From NCBI RefSeq assembly GCF_019550915.1, contig NZ_JAHWCI010000006.1:186001-250000 (forward strand): a DNA stretch of 64,000 bases, read 5' to 3'. This stretch comes from Mumia sp. zg.B17. Lineage in GTDB: Bacteria; Actinomycetota; Actinomycetes; Propionibacteriales; Nocardioidaceae. Of the stretch, positions 1-8,445 are shown piece by piece (within the stretch, counting starts at the first letter, position 1; every line of letters begins with the position of its first letter). The position numbers were made by a program, and so were the translations under genes. A model generated the notes under the pieces. That model was not told the DNA's origin, made no database searches, and saw only the letters and a list, made by a program, of their open reading frames with translations.

Positions 1-349
1 CCGCGGCGTACTGACGTTCGCCGTACTCGAAGGTGATCGGCTCCATCACGATCGTCGCGCCATGCGATCGGGCATGGGCGCAGTGCTCGTCGACCGCATC
101 GACGCGGACCAAGACCTCGTGGGTGACCTCACCGGCGCGAGGGGGCCGTTGGTCGTGGCGGACGTCAGCGACGATCACCGCCCCGTCACCGACGCCGAGC
201 TGCGAGCGATGGTCCTCGCCGATCCGCACGTGCTCCTGGAATCCGAAGGCCGACTCGAGCCAGTCGACGGCCGCACGGACGTCGGGATAGACGAGGACCG
301 GGACCACCGTGGCGGCAGGAATCGAGCGATTGCGTCTCATGCGCTCCAT
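1..349 (-). CDS. VOC-family (glyoxalase-like) protein, C-terminus cut by window edge
   Basis: An open frame runs leftward from position 349 to the window edge with no stop, so the gene is truncated here. It begins MERMRRNRSIPAATVVPVLV and includes YPDVRAAVDWLESAFGF, the typical first beta-alpha unit of a vicinal-oxygen-chelate domain. The end visible at the edge is EYGERQYAA, resembling the second-half GxRxY segment of these proteins. ATG at 340 is an equally possible start. VOC proteins include glyoxalases, dioxygenases and resistance proteins; nothing visible identifies the substrate. It is downstream of and co-oriented with parE, with about 30 bp between them. Confidence 0.75.
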   Translation of the reverse strand, partial: MERMRRNRSIPAATVVPVLVYPDVRAAVDWLESAFGFQEHVRIGEDHRSQLGVGDGAVIVADVRHDQRPPRAGEVTHEVLVRVDAVDEHCAHARSHGATIVMEPITFEYGERQYAA

Positions 350-380
350 GCTGCACCCGGCGTAGGCCCCGAGTCACGCC

Positions 381-2456
381 TTACGCGTCGATGCGGTCCG
401 CGTCCAGCTCGTACGCTCCCTGGACGATGAACTCCTTGCGCGGCGCCACCTCGTTGCCCATGAGCAGCTCGAACACCGCGCTCGCCTCCTCGGCGTCGTC
501 CACCGTGAGACGCCGGAGGGTGCGGCGCCTGGGATCCATCGTCGTCTCCTTGAGCTGGTCGGCGTCCATCTCACCGAGGCCCTTGTAGCGCTGGATCGGG
601 TCCTTCCAGCGCAGGCCCTTCTTGGTGAGCTCGGCGAGCTTCCGCTGGAGCTCGGGGTCGGAGTAGGTGTAGACGTACTTGTCCATCCCCTTCTTGGGGT
701 TCGACAGCTCGATCCGGTGCAGCGGCGGCACCGCGGAGTAGACGCGGCCCTCTTCGACGAGGTCGCGCATGTAGCGGAAGAACAGTGTTGCGAGGAGGCA
801 TCGGATGTGGGCGCCGTCCGCATCCGCGTCGGCCATGAAGATGATCCGGCCGTAGCGCGCCTGCTCGGCGTCGAACGTGCGCCCCGACCCTGCGCCGACG
901 ACCTGGATGATCGACGAGCACTCGGCGTTCTTGAGCATGTCGGCGATGGAGGACTTCTGGACGTTGAGGATCTTGCCGCGGATCGGCAGCAGCGCCTGGA
1001 AGTCCGACGAGCGGGCGGCCTTGGCCGTACCGAGCGCGGAGTCGCCCTCGACGATGAAGAGCTCAGTGCGGTCGTTGTCGTTGCTACGGCAGTCGGCCAA
1101 CTTGGCCGGGAGCGAGCTGGACTCCAGGGCGCTCTTGCGACGCTGCGTCTCGCGCTGCTGTCGGGCCATCTCGCGGGTGCGGGCGGCCGCGACGACCTTC
1201 TCCATGACGGCGCGCGCCTTGGCCTTGTGAGCGGTCTTGTTGGACGTCAGGAACGCCTTGAGCTCCTCGGAGACCACCTTGGCGACGATCCGGGTGACCG
1301 GCGGGGTCCCGAGGACCTCCTTGGTCTGCCCCTCGAACTGGGGCTCGGCCAGCCGGACCGTGACGACGGCCGTCATCCCCTCGAGGATGTCGTCCTTGAT
1401 GACGTCCTTGTCGTTGGCCTTGAGCTGGCGGTTGGCGCGCAGGACCTCGTTGAAGGTCTTGGTCAGCGCTCGCTCGAACCCGCTCACGTGCGTGCCGCCC
1501 TTGGGCGTGGCGATGATGTTGACGTAGGACCTGGTCACCGTCTCGTAGCCGGTCCCCCACCGCAGCGCGATGTCGACGCCGAGGTCGCGCTCGACGTCCT
1601 GGGGACTCATGTGGCCCTTGTCGTCGAGCAGCGGAACGGTCTCGGTGAAGTGCCCGCTGCCCGCCAGCCGCAGCACGTCCGAGACAGCGGGGTCGGGGGC
1701 GAGGAACTCGCAGAACTCCGTGATGCCTCCGTCGTGCTTGAACGACTCCTTGAGCGGCGCGTCGCCGCGCTCGTCGCGCAGCACGATCTCAAGACCCGGC
1801 ACCAGGAACGACGTCTGCCTGGCTCGGGCGACCAGCTCCTCGTACGAGAACTCCGCACCCTTGATGAAGATCTGGTGGTCCGCCCAGTAGCGGACGCGTG
1901 TGCCGGTCGTCGCCTTCTTGATGCGCCCGAGCTTGCGCAGTCCGCTTGAGGGCGTGAAGGGCGCGTCGGAACCCTCGCCGTCGAACGAGCCAGGTGCTCC
2001 GCGACGGAACGACATCTCCCAGCGCCCACCGTCCTTGGCGACCTCGACGTCGAGCCGCTCCGACAGCGCGTTGACGACCGAGGCGCCCACGCCGTGGAGA
2101 CCGCCGGTCGCGACGTACGAGCCGCCGCCGAACTTGCCGCCCGCGTGGAGCTTGGTGAAGACGACCTCGACACCGCTCAGCCCGGTCTTGGTCTCGGTGT
2201 CGACGGGGATGCCTCGACCGTTGTCCTGGACCTCGACGGAGCCGTCGGGATGCAGCACGACCTCGATCCGGTCGCAGAACCCACCGAGCGCCTCGTCCAC
2301 CGCGTTGTCGATGATCTCCCAGAGGCAGTGCATCAACCCACGGGTGTCGGTCGAGCCGATGTACATCCCTGGCCGCTTGCGGACGGCCTCCAAGCCCTCA
2401 AGGACCAGCAGGTTGCGGGCGTTGTACTCGGTGTCGATGACAGGCTCCTTATCCAC
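381..2456 (-). CDS. parE: DNA topoisomerase IV subunit B / gyrase B paralogue
   Basis: ATPase subunit of a type IIA topoisomerase, about 691 residues. The GHKL ATPase domain shows EIIDNAVDEAL near residue 47-57, DNGRGIPV near 78 and GLHGVGASVVNAL near 119. The TOPRIM domain shows EGDSALGTAK near 470 and the metal-binding DADADG near 543, followed by the C-terminal RYKGLGEM motif. I chose GTG 2456 because upstream codons are not protein-like and the conserved YNARNLLVLEGLEAVRKRPGMYIG block starts ten residues later. The position beside DUF7455 and the principal sigma factor matches the actinobacterial parE locus rather than the oriC-linked gyrB, so it is probably the decatenating topoisomerase IV subunit. 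The partner parC is not in this window. GyrB remains the alternative name. Confidence 0.9.
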   Translation of the reverse strand: MDKEPVIDTEYNARNLLVLEGLEAVRKRPGMYIGSTDTRGLMHCLWEIIDNAVDEALGGFCDRIEVVLHPDGSVEVQDNGRGIPVDTETKTGLSGVEVVFTKLHAGGKFGGGSYVATGGLHGVGASVVNALSERLDVEVAKDGGRWEMSFRRGAPGSFDGEGSDAPFTPSSGLRKLGRIKKATTGTRVRYWADHQIFIKGAEFSYEELVARARQTSFLVPGLEIVLRDERGDAPLKESFKHDGGITEFCEFLAPDPAVSDVLRLAGSGHFTETVPLLDDKGHMSPQDVERDLGVDIALRWGTGYETVTRSYVNIIATPKGGTHVSGFERALTKTFNEVLRANRQLKANDKDVIKDDILEGMTAVVTVRLAEPQFEGQTKEVLGTPPVTRIVAKVVSEELKAFLTSNKTAHKAKARAVMEKVVAAARTREMARQQRETQRRKSALESSSLPAKLADCRSNDNDRTELFIVEGDSALGTAKAARSSDFQALLPIRGKILNVQKSSIADMLKNAECSSIIQVVGAGSGRTFDAEQARYGRIIFMADADADGAHIRCLLATLFFRYMRDLVEEGRVYSAVPPLHRIELSNPKKGMDKYVYTYSDPELQRKLAELTKKGLRWKDPIQRYKGLGEMDADQLKETTMDPRRRTLRRLTVDDAEEASAVFELLMGNEVAPRKEFIVQGAYELDADRIDA

Positions 2457-2488
2457 ACGCTCCGGGGTCGTCCGGCGCGTCGGTGCCA

Positions 2489-2494
2489 AATCTA
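2489..2494 (-). promoter_or_regulatory. Candidate -10 element of parE
   Basis: On the minus strand the hexamer is TAGATT, preceded by TGGG, about 33 nt before the GTG at 2456. It fits the TANNNT pattern used elsewhere in this window. No convincing -35 is visible. The 274-bp divergent region 2457-2730 must also hold the DUF7455 promoter, which I could not place. Confidence 0.35.
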
Positions 2495-2730
2495 CCCAGC
2501 CCGTACGACGCCCTCGGTGCACCGTACGGCCCTCGCGGCGCGGCGTGTCGTACGCCACACCGCAGGTCGCCACGTGGCGTCGTTGCCCGCTGCGGGTACC
2601 GTCGAGTTGTCGAGCCATTCGCGAGGTGATCCGCTGCGGGAACACGCGCTCATGGTTGGATGTTGAAGCAGAGGAAGGCACTGAAGCCTTCCGCCCTGAA
2701 GAACCGTTGTTCGGAGAGAAGAGGTCAGAC

Positions 2731-2961
2731 GTGACAGCTGCTGTCGCCCCCACCGCTGCCCTCAGCGCCGCTGATCGTTGCGACCGTTGTGGAGCCCAGG
2801 CCTACGTCCGTGTTGAGCTCGCCAACGGCTTCGAGCTGCTGTTCTGCGCCCACCACGGCCGCGCGCACGACGCCAAGCTTCGCGAGGTCGCGGCGAACAT
2901 CCACGACGAGAGCGACAAGCTCACGGCCACCCCGGCGAACGCGCCGGCCGAGGAGCACTGA
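2731..2961 (+). CDS. DUF7455 small putative zinc-binding protein
   Basis: A 76-residue protein read from GTG 2731, preceded by a purine-rich ribosome site (GAGAGAAGAGG). The central pair C17-x2-C20 and the pair C39-x2-H42 look like a single treble-clef or zinc-ribbon metal site. The rest is a short acidic helix and a disordered tail. The family is unnamed and is typically found next to parE and the hrdB/sigA gene in actinobacteria, as here, where it is divergent from parE. It is closed by a strong terminator. Its function is unknown, and a role linked to transcription or topology is only suggested by neighbourhood. Confidence 0.8.
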   Translation: MTAAVAPTAALSAADRCDRCGAQAYVRVELANGFELLFCAHHGRAHDAKLREVAANIHDESDKLTATPANAPAEEH

Positions 2962-2995
2962 GCCTCGGCGCCGCCGACGCCTGAACGAGCGTGAT

Positions 2996-3029
2996 GAAGG
3001 GCCCCGTACCTGGTGGTACGGGGCCCTTC
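2996..3029. terminator. Bidirectional intrinsic terminator
   Basis: A perfect 15-bp inverted repeat (GAAGGGCCCCGTACC with its complement) and a 4-nt loop. It lies between the convergent DUF7455 gene and the BNR-repeat gene and can serve both. Confidence 0.85.
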
Positions 3030-3073
3030 TGCGTGTCGGTCAACCTGATGGGCTCCCCGTCACGCTGCGCCTC

Positions 3074-5176
3074 TCACTGGGCCCAACGCGGTACGACGGC
3101 GAGTCCGTCGATCACGATGGACCCGGGCCGCGACGCAGCGATCGAGACCGATCCCCCGCGGCGCGCGGCGTCGTCGAACCGCCACACCTGCCGGAACCGC
3201 GTAGGCCCGCGTTCACCGAAGACGAAGTTCACGTTTCCTCGAGGGCGGAGGTGTCCCGCGCCCATGCTGGGCGTCCGCTTGTAGACGACGTAGACGATGG
3301 AGCCCGCCTCGACCCCGCGCAACGTCAACCGCCCGCTCTTCGTGAGTCGTGTCGCGACACGGTTGAGGTGGCGCCGGTCGCGCACCTTCTTGGTCACCCC
3401 GCTGCGGCGGAGAGCCCGGTCGTCGTAGGGCCGGGACATGCACCCGACGCCGGACCATGCCGAGACTCGCCCGGCGCGGTCGTGCGCCCGTGCCTGCACG
3501 CACACGGCCTTCCCCCTGGGGATCGCCAGCCGGACCGACGGAGACTGCCTCCGTGTCAGCGCCCGAGACGTCCGCCATGACCGTGACATCCGCGAGGCGG
3601 TCTGCGAGGTCGTCGAGTAGCGGACGTCGTACGAGGCGACTCCCGAGTCGGCATCGAACGCGGACCACCGGAAGGTGTGGGCCGTACGGAGGCTGAAGGA
3701 CTTCCCGCCGGTCTGGTACGGGCCGTCCGGCGCCGCCTGGTCCAGCACCCACCGTGTCGTGGCGACCGGTGAGACGCGGCCGGCGGCGTCGGTGGCACGG
3801 ACCCGGAGGGACTGGTCTGAGCCGTGAAGGTGCGGATACCACTCTCTGAGGTTGTGCGGGCTCGTGCACGGCCGGAACTCGTTGGCGCCGTAGGCGCACT
3901 CGTACATGAGCCACGCGTCGGCCGCGTCGGCATCGGCTCCGGTGAACCGGACCACCTGATCGGGCTTCGTCGTCACCGCGGGAGGGACGGCGGTCAGGCG
4001 TACCGACGGCGCACGCGTGTCGGGGAACGAACGCAGGAGGGTCGACCCGTGCATGGTCAGGACTCCATCGGACGCCACGGCGACCGAGGTGCGCGAGGCA
4101 TCGGCGAGGAATCCCGACGTCATGGACGAGACCACGCGGTGGTGCTCGCTGATGAAGCCCCAGGAGGCGCCACCGGTAGATCGCCTCAGGGAGAGGCCAT
4201 CACCGCTGGCGACGAGGTTCTCACCGTCCGCAGCGAGGTCGACGACCTGAGTAGCCGACAGCCACGCCAACGAGGCCGCCGGGCTCCACGTCGTTCCGTC
4301 GAGGGACGTCCGGACGTCGCCGCGGCGGCGGCTGGCCTCGAGGTGCGACCCAGCAAGAGCGATCCGACCGCTCGGCGTAACCGCGACTCGAGGCACGGCA
4401 GCATCGTCGCTCGAGGTGGCGAGGCCGTGCGCGGCCCCCCAGGTGGCGCCCGCGTCGTCGGAGACCCTGACCGACCACGTGCCGCCCCCGGATGCCAACA
4501 CGACGACCGCCCTCGTGCCCTCGATTCCGACGTCGAGGCTGCCGTTGCTGGTGCCGACGACGACCGGCGTCGACCAGCTCGCACCTGCGTTCTCGGTGCG
4601 CATCGACATCACGGTCGAGCCGACGCGGAATGCGAGCACCCCTCGTTCACCCGAGGCCGCGAGGCGCAGGTTCACCGGCCTCTGGGCGACCGCGAGATCG
4701 TGGCTCGTGGGCGTCTGGCGGATCCAGCGCTGGACTCGTACGACGTGCGTTCCGGGTGCCGCCACCGCCGGAGAAGCGGTGAGCACGGTGGCCGCCGAGA
4801 CGGCGACCACGGGCGCGCTCGCGGCGTCGTCGACGATCTGCGGCGGCCCGAACGTGCGGCCGGCGTCGCTCGAGACGCGCAGGTAGCTCCGTGACCCGCA
4901 GGCACTCCTGGTGCACGGACGCCAGCGCGCCGCGACGACCGTCCCCTCGGCATCAACGTCAACGAGATCGTGGGTCTGCGGCGACCCGTGACCGAGCGCA
5001 CTCGCGAGGTTCGTCACCGCCCAGCCGGTCTGGGTGCGGATGGGTGCCGGCTCTGCGGCCGCCGTCGTCTCTCCCACGGCGCTTCCTGGCGCGAACGCCA
5101 GGGCCCCCGCCACCAGGACCCCGCCGAGCGAGGTCGCCAGCATGGCCGCGAGACGCGGCCGTCGTCTGATCTTCAC
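3074..5176 (-). CDS. Secreted BNR/Asp-box repeat protein (sialidase-like propeller)
   Basis: A 700-residue exported protein. The N-terminus has an arginine-rich start, a hydrophobic core and an Ala-rich cleavage region (about residues 1-40), i.e. a Sec signal peptide. Residues about 60-390 contain several degenerate Asp boxes (SSDAGRTF, TENAGASW, VSDDAGATW, SLDGTTW), expected for a six-bladed beta-propeller. The second half has immunoglobulin- or fibronectin-like segments with RVRATDAAGRVSP-type motifs. Start GTG 5176 follows GGAGGG. Classical sialidase catalytic residues cannot be assigned, so glycosidase activity is not claimed. An adhesin or other surface beta-propeller is equally possible. 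It has its own terminator downstream and a repeat motif upstream. Confidence 0.75.
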   Translation of the reverse strand: MKIRRRPRLAAMLATSLGGVLVAGALAFAPGSAVGETTAAAEPAPIRTQTGWAVTNLASALGHGSPQTHDLVDVDAEGTVVAARWRPCTRSACGSRSYLRVSSDAGRTFGPPQIVDDAASAPVVAVSAATVLTASPAVAAPGTHVVRVQRWIRQTPTSHDLAVAQRPVNLRLAASGERGVLAFRVGSTVMSMRTENAGASWSTPVVVGTSNGSLDVGIEGTRAVVVLASGGGTWSVRVSDDAGATWGAAHGLATSSDDAAVPRVAVTPSGRIALAGSHLEASRRRGDVRTSLDGTTWSPAASLAWLSATQVVDLAADGENLVASGDGLSLRRSTGGASWGFISEHHRVVSSMTSGFLADASRTSVAVASDGVLTMHGSTLLRSFPDTRAPSVRLTAVPPAVTTKPDQVVRFTGADADAADAWLMYECAYGANEFRPCTSPHNLREWYPHLHGSDQSLRVRATDAAGRVSPVATTRWVLDQAAPDGPYQTGGKSFSLRTAHTFRWSAFDADSGVASYDVRYSTTSQTASRMSRSWRTSRALTRRQSPSVRLAIPRGKAVCVQARAHDRAGRVSAWSGVGCMSRPYDDRALRRSGVTKKVRDRRHLNRVATRLTKSGRLTLRGVEAGSIVYVVYKRTPSMGAGHLRPRGNVNFVFGERGPTRFRQVWRFDDAARRGGSVSIAASRPGSIVIDGLAVVPRWAQ

Positions 5177-5257
5177 GTGACCCTCCAGTCAGGTCACGCC
5201 ACCGTGACTCTCAGACGTTGTTCTACCGCACCTCGGGGGTCACGCGACAGTGGCGGG

Positions 5258-5272
5258 GTAACGATTCGTAAC
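5258..5272. promoter_or_regulatory. Direct repeat GTAAC-N5-GTAAC, candidate operator
   Basis: Two GTAAC pentamers lie 10 bp apart, in phase on one DNA face, about 80 bp upstream of the BNR-protein start. This spacing is typical of OmpR-family response-regulator sites (MtrA, PhoP and GlnR types). The assignment to any regulator is inference. Confidence 0.25.
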
Positions 5273-5278
5273 AGCGTT

Positions 5279-5632
5279 TCAGGGACAGTCCGTACGCCCG
5301 AACTCGACGTCGTTGCCGGGTCCGTCCGGTGTGAACCGGTAACAGCCCTGCTCGATCTTCTGCTGCTGCCCGAGCCACCCGTCTCCCACGGTGCGCTCGT
5401 ACCGGACCACCACGGCCAGGTCGTCTCCGTCGCGGGTGCCCTCGACCGCGACGACACGCCCGTTGCGGACCCAGGTGCCCAGCTCCTCCCCCGTGTCGGC
5501 TCCCCGGAAGAGCCCGAGGTTGAGCCGGTTGCGGTCGAGGTCGGCCGCCTTCCAGTGCCAGGAGTGCTCACAGCCCGCAAGCGCCAGCGCGAGCAGCAGC
5601 ACCGCCGCTGCCGTACCGAGTCTGCGCGTCAC
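5279..5632 (-). CDS. Small lipoprotein of unknown function
   Basis: A 117-residue protein with a lipoprotein signal: MTRRLGTAAAVLLLALALAGC, lipobox LAGC with the lipidated cysteine at residue 21. The mature part is polar, with an HSWHWKAAD segment just after the cysteine and two further cysteines (in QGCYRF and the terminal DCP) that could form a disulfide. Start is GTG 5632. The gene is divergent from the DUF456 gene (74-bp gap) and lies upstream of the BNR-protein gene on the same strand. I do not recognise a family. It should be a membrane-anchored extracytoplasmic protein. Confidence 0.7.
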   Translation of the reverse strand: MTRRLGTAAAVLLLALALAGCEHSWHWKAADLDRNRLNLGLFRGADTGEELGTWVRNGRVVAVEGTRDGDDLAVVVRYERTVGDGWLGQQQKIEQGCYRFTPDGPGNDVEFGRTDCP

Positions 5633-5706
5633 CCGTCCGATCCTGCGCCGTCCCCAGACCGGACGGCAGCGTCGTCGTACTCAGATCGCTCTGGCACCCT
5701 TCCCCC

Positions 5707-6189
5707 ATGGGAACCCTCGGCACCGTCCTCGTCGGCCTCGCAATCCTCGTCGGGCTCGCGGGGATCATCGTCCCGATCCTCCCCGGGTCTTTGCTCATCT
5801 GGGCGGCGATCGTCGTCTGGGCGATCGCGGTGGGCGAGCCGACCGGCTGGGCCGTCCTCGGGGTGGCGACGCTCGTGTACGCCGTCGCCCTCGTGGTGCA
5901 GTACGCGATCCCGGGCAAGCGGCTGAACCGGGCCGGGGTTCCTGGACGCGCCATGCTCGTGGGCGGCCTGTGCGGGATCGTCGGCTTCTTCGTCGTTCCG
6001 GTGCTGGGCCTGTTCCTCGGCTTCGTGCTGGGCGTGTACGTCTTCGAGATGGGGCGGCACCGGACGCACGCCGCTGCCTGGGAGTCGACGAAGCACGCGA
6101 TGAAGGCGGCCGGCCTGTCGATCCTCATCGAGCTCGCGGGCGGTCTGGTGTCGGCGACGCTGTGGGTCGTCGGCGTCGTGTTGACCTGA
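5707..6189 (+). CDS. DUF456 membrane protein
   Basis: A 160-residue integral membrane protein with four to five hydrophobic segments. The glycine-rich first helix, GLAGIIVPILPG, is the hallmark of DUF456, and a second glycine-zipper stretch (GLFLGFVLGVYVFE) lies near residue 105. Length agrees with the family. Start ATG 5707 is the first in frame and leaves the hydrophobic N-terminus intact. No biochemical role is established for the family. It has its own unit between divergent and downstream genes, and no terminator is seen after it. Confidence 0.8.
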   Translation: MGTLGTVLVGLAILVGLAGIIVPILPGSLLIWAAIVVWAIAVGEPTGWAVLGVATLVYAVALVVQYAIPGKRLNRAGVPGRAMLVGGLCGIVGFFVVPVLGLFLGFVLGVYVFEMGRHRTHAAAWESTKHAMKAAGLSILIELAGGLVSATLWVVGVVLT

Positions 6190-6259
6190 GAGTTCCTGAC
6201 CCGTGGTTGCGGGGTGGCCGCGCTGAGCACGTGCCCCGACGCGTGTCAGACCGGCGCTC

Positions 6260-6265
6260 TACTAT
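6260..6265 (+). promoter_or_regulatory. -10 element of the DUF222/HNH gene (leaderless)
   Basis: TACTAT ends 7 nt before ATG 6273, so transcription should start at or within a base of the start codon, giving a leaderless mRNA. Confidence 0.5.
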
Positions 6266-6280
6266 CGAACACATGATCGA
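6265..6280. promoter_or_regulatory. SOS (LexA)-box-like palindrome over the start codon
   Basis: TCGAAC-ACAT-GATCGA differs at one base from the actinobacterial SOS box TCGAAC-N4-GTTCGA. It begins at the last base of the -10 hexamer and covers the ATG, an ideal position for repression. Members of the DUF222 (13E12) family in Mycobacterium tuberculosis are known LexA targets. Confidence 0.5.
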
Positions 6281-7694
6281 GCACAGGGTCGGAGCGGAGG
6301 CCGCTGCGACGCTGCTCGACGCACTCTCGGCCCGTGTCGAGCAGGTCGTCGTGCTGACACGTGCCGACCTCTCTCGCACAGACGACCTCGACCGGGCCGC
6401 CGGCGCCACGGAGATCGACGTCATCCGTGCGTGCGAGGCGGTGGTACGGATCGCCCAGGGCGTCCAGCACGACGCGGTCTCGGCCCTCGAAGCCCGCCGT
6501 TCGGGTGCCGACCCGAGCCAGGACCCGAGTGCTGCGCTGCCGCGGACGCGTTCGCTTCGGGCCGAGGTCGGGATGGCTCGCGGTGTGGGCAACGGCGGCG
6601 GTCAGCACAGCCTCGACGTGGCGATCGCGCTTCGTGACCACCCGATGACCCACGCGCTCCTCCGCGATGGAGCCATCAGTGCCTCTGTCGCCGCAGCGGT
6701 CTGCGCCGAGACGGCGCCACTCGACCGACGACGGCGTCGGCGCATCGACGAGCGAGTCGTCACCGCTCTTCCCGGCATGTCCGTCCGCGAGGCCTCCGCG
6801 GCGGCGCGGCGCCACGTCCTCGCACTCGACGCGGAGGGCAGCGCGGACCGGGCCGACGCGGCACGAGCAACACGGCACATCCGGCTGCGCCGACTCTCGG
6901 ACGCGATGGCCGAGCTGACGGTCCGCGCTCCCGCCGAGCAGGTGATCGCCGCATGGCGACGTCTCCACTCCGACGCCTTCCGGCAGAAGGCCTCGACCGA
7001 TCCGCGGACGACTCGCCAGATCGCCGCCGACCACGCGATCGAGGCGCTCACCGGTGTTGACATCGACACACCGGTCGGCTCATCGACGCACGCACCGGCG
7101 GAGATCGGTCTGTTGATGAGGCCGGAGACCTTGTTCGGCGTCGACGACGCTCCTGGCGTCCTCGACGGCTACGGACCCGTGCCGGCGGCCCTCTGCCGGC
7201 GGTTGGCCGGACGAGAGGCGAGCTGGCTCCGCAGGGTCTTCACCGACGACCGCGGCGACCCGCGCGACGCCGACGAGAGACGGCGCCGCTTCCCAGCACG
7301 GATCGCGCGGCTGATCCGGACGATCGACGGGCACTGTCTCCGCCCGTTCTGCGACTGCGACGCCACCGACATCGACCACGTCGACCCGCACGGTGCTGGA
7401 GGGCTGACGACCGTCGACAACGCGCAGGCACTCTGTCGTCACGACAACCTCGTCAAAGAGGTGCCCGGCTGGAGAGTGCACGCCTCCACGGGGTCCGCGG
7501 CGACAGGCGACCGCACTCCCATCCCTGACACGGTCACCTGGACCACGCCGACCGGCCACCACTACGCCGCCCGGCGTCGCCACCGCCTCGACCAGCCATG
7601 GCCACACCGGGCCGGGCGAGGGCGCGGCGAGCTGAGCCCACTCGAGACCCACCTGCGCGATCTCGTCAGCGTCCATCGACCAGACCGGCGGTGA
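6273..7694 (+). CDS. DUF222 / HNH endonuclease-domain protein (13E12-like)
   Basis: A 473-residue protein with a DUF222 N-terminal region and a C-terminal HNH nuclease fold. The nuclease region shows a zinc-type CxxxxCDC cluster (HCLRPFCDCDATD), then IDHVDPHGAGGLTTVDNAQALCRHDN, where DH, the Asn and the final HDN supply the HNH metal and catalytic positions. The family is abundant and multi-copy in actinobacteria, some copies are damage-inducible, and a role in DNA repair or as a selfish element is unresolved. Start ATG 6273 is 7 nt after a -10 hexamer and overlaps an SOS-like box. No mobile-element ends are visible around it. Confidence 0.8.
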   Translation: MIEHRVGAEAAATLLDALSARVEQVVVLTRADLSRTDDLDRAAGATEIDVIRACEAVVRIAQGVQHDAVSALEARRSGADPSQDPSAALPRTRSLRAEVGMARGVGNGGGQHSLDVAIALRDHPMTHALLRDGAISASVAAAVCAETAPLDRRRRRRIDERVVTALPGMSVREASAAARRHVLALDAEGSADRADAARATRHIRLRRLSDAMAELTVRAPAEQVIAAWRRLHSDAFRQKASTDPRTTRQIAADHAIEALTGVDIDTPVGSSTHAPAEIGLLMRPETLFGVDDAPGVLDGYGPVPAALCRRLAGREASWLRRVFTDDRGDPRDADERRRRFPARIARLIRTIDGHCLRPFCDCDATDIDHVDPHGAGGLTTVDNAQALCRHDNLVKEVPGWRVHASTGSAATGDRTPIPDTVTWTTPTGHHYAARRRHRLDQPWPHRAGRGRGELSPLETHLRDLVSVHRPDRR

Positions 7695-7728
7695 GGGTAG
7701 CCGCACCCAGGAGCCGCGACGGCTGGAC

Positions 7729-8340
7729 TCAGGAAAACCTCGACCGCTGGGGCTGTCGACGCTCGTGGTTGTCCCGCCGGCCGAGCCACCACGCCATGAC
7801 GACGCCCGCGACGGCGCCCATGAGGTGTCCCTCCCAGGAGATGCCGGCCTGACCGGGGAGGATCCCACCGACGATGCCGCCGTACATCACGGCGACCACC
7901 ACCGCGACGAGCACCGACAGCAGACGGCGTGTCACGATCCCCCACACCACGAGGAACGCCGCGTAGCCGTAGATCAGCCCGCTCGCTCCGATGTGCACCG
8001 TGTACGGGGCACCGATCAGCCACGTGCCGAGGCCTCCGAGGAGCACGATCCCGAAGGTGGCCGGCCAGAATCGGGACCGCGCCGTGTAGGCGAGGAGGAT
8101 CCCGAGCACGACGAACGCCGTCGAGTTGGCGATCAGGTGGTCGAAGCCACCGTGCAGGAACGGAGCGGCCGCGATGCCGTACAGGCCGTCGGTGTCCCGC
8201 GGGCGGATGCCGTGCTGGTCGAGGAAGACGCCCGGAAGCGCGTCGAACAGCTCCAGCAACCACATGGCGCCGAGGAGGACGAGCACCGGGATCGCGGGGC
8301 CGAGGAACGACCGACGGCCCGGTGTACGCGTCGTGGACAT
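7729..8340 (-). CDS. Rhomboid-family intramembrane serine protease
   Basis: A 203-residue polytopic membrane protein. The rhomboid dyad is visible: Ser120 in GASG on one helix and His172 in the GHLMG helix, with the HGGFDHLIAN loop near residue 63-72 matching the family's HxxxxHxxxN motif. It should cleave transmembrane substrates within the cytoplasmic membrane; the substrates are unknown. I chose ATG 8340 because the longer frame adds residues with no membrane or rhomboid character, and because a -10 hexamer lies 6 nt before it. It is convergent with the DUF222 gene, with a 34-bp gap and no terminator seen. Confidence 0.85.
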   Translation of the reverse strand: MSTTRTPGRRSFLGPAIPVLVLLGAMWLLELFDALPGVFLDQHGIRPRDTDGLYGIAAAPFLHGGFDHLIANSTAFVVLGILLAYTARSRFWPATFGIVLLGGLGTWLIGAPYTVHIGASGLIYGYAAFLVVWGIVTRRLLSVLVAVVVAVMYGGIVGGILPGQAGISWEGHLMGAVAGVVMAWWLGRRDNHERRQPQRSRFS

Positions 8341-8346
8341 GCCCTC

Positions 8347-8352
8347 AGCGTA
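8347..8352 (-). promoter_or_regulatory. -10 element of the rhomboid gene (leaderless)
   Basis: Minus-strand TACGCT ends 6 nt before ATG 8340, predicting a leaderless transcript. It lies just downstream of the sigA terminator. Confidence 0.4.
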
Positions 8353-8380
8353 TCGGCGTACGACAAGGCAGCTCACGCAC

Positions 8381-8413
8381 GAGCGCCGCGTACGGGATCC
8401 GTACGCGGCGTTC
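8381..8413 (-). terminator. Intrinsic terminator of sigA
   Basis: A perfect 12-bp stem (CGCCGCGTACGG and its complement) with a GAT loop, extendable to 15 bp with one wobble pair. It lies 33 bp beyond the sigA stop. Confidence 0.75.
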
Positions 8414-8445
8414 GTGAACGCTGATTGTGACTGCTGAGTTATCGC

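Noticed and set aside
6273-7694. DUF222/HNH gene as part of a mobile element or intron
   Set aside because: No terminal repeats, target duplication, transposase or intron-like structure is visible around it.
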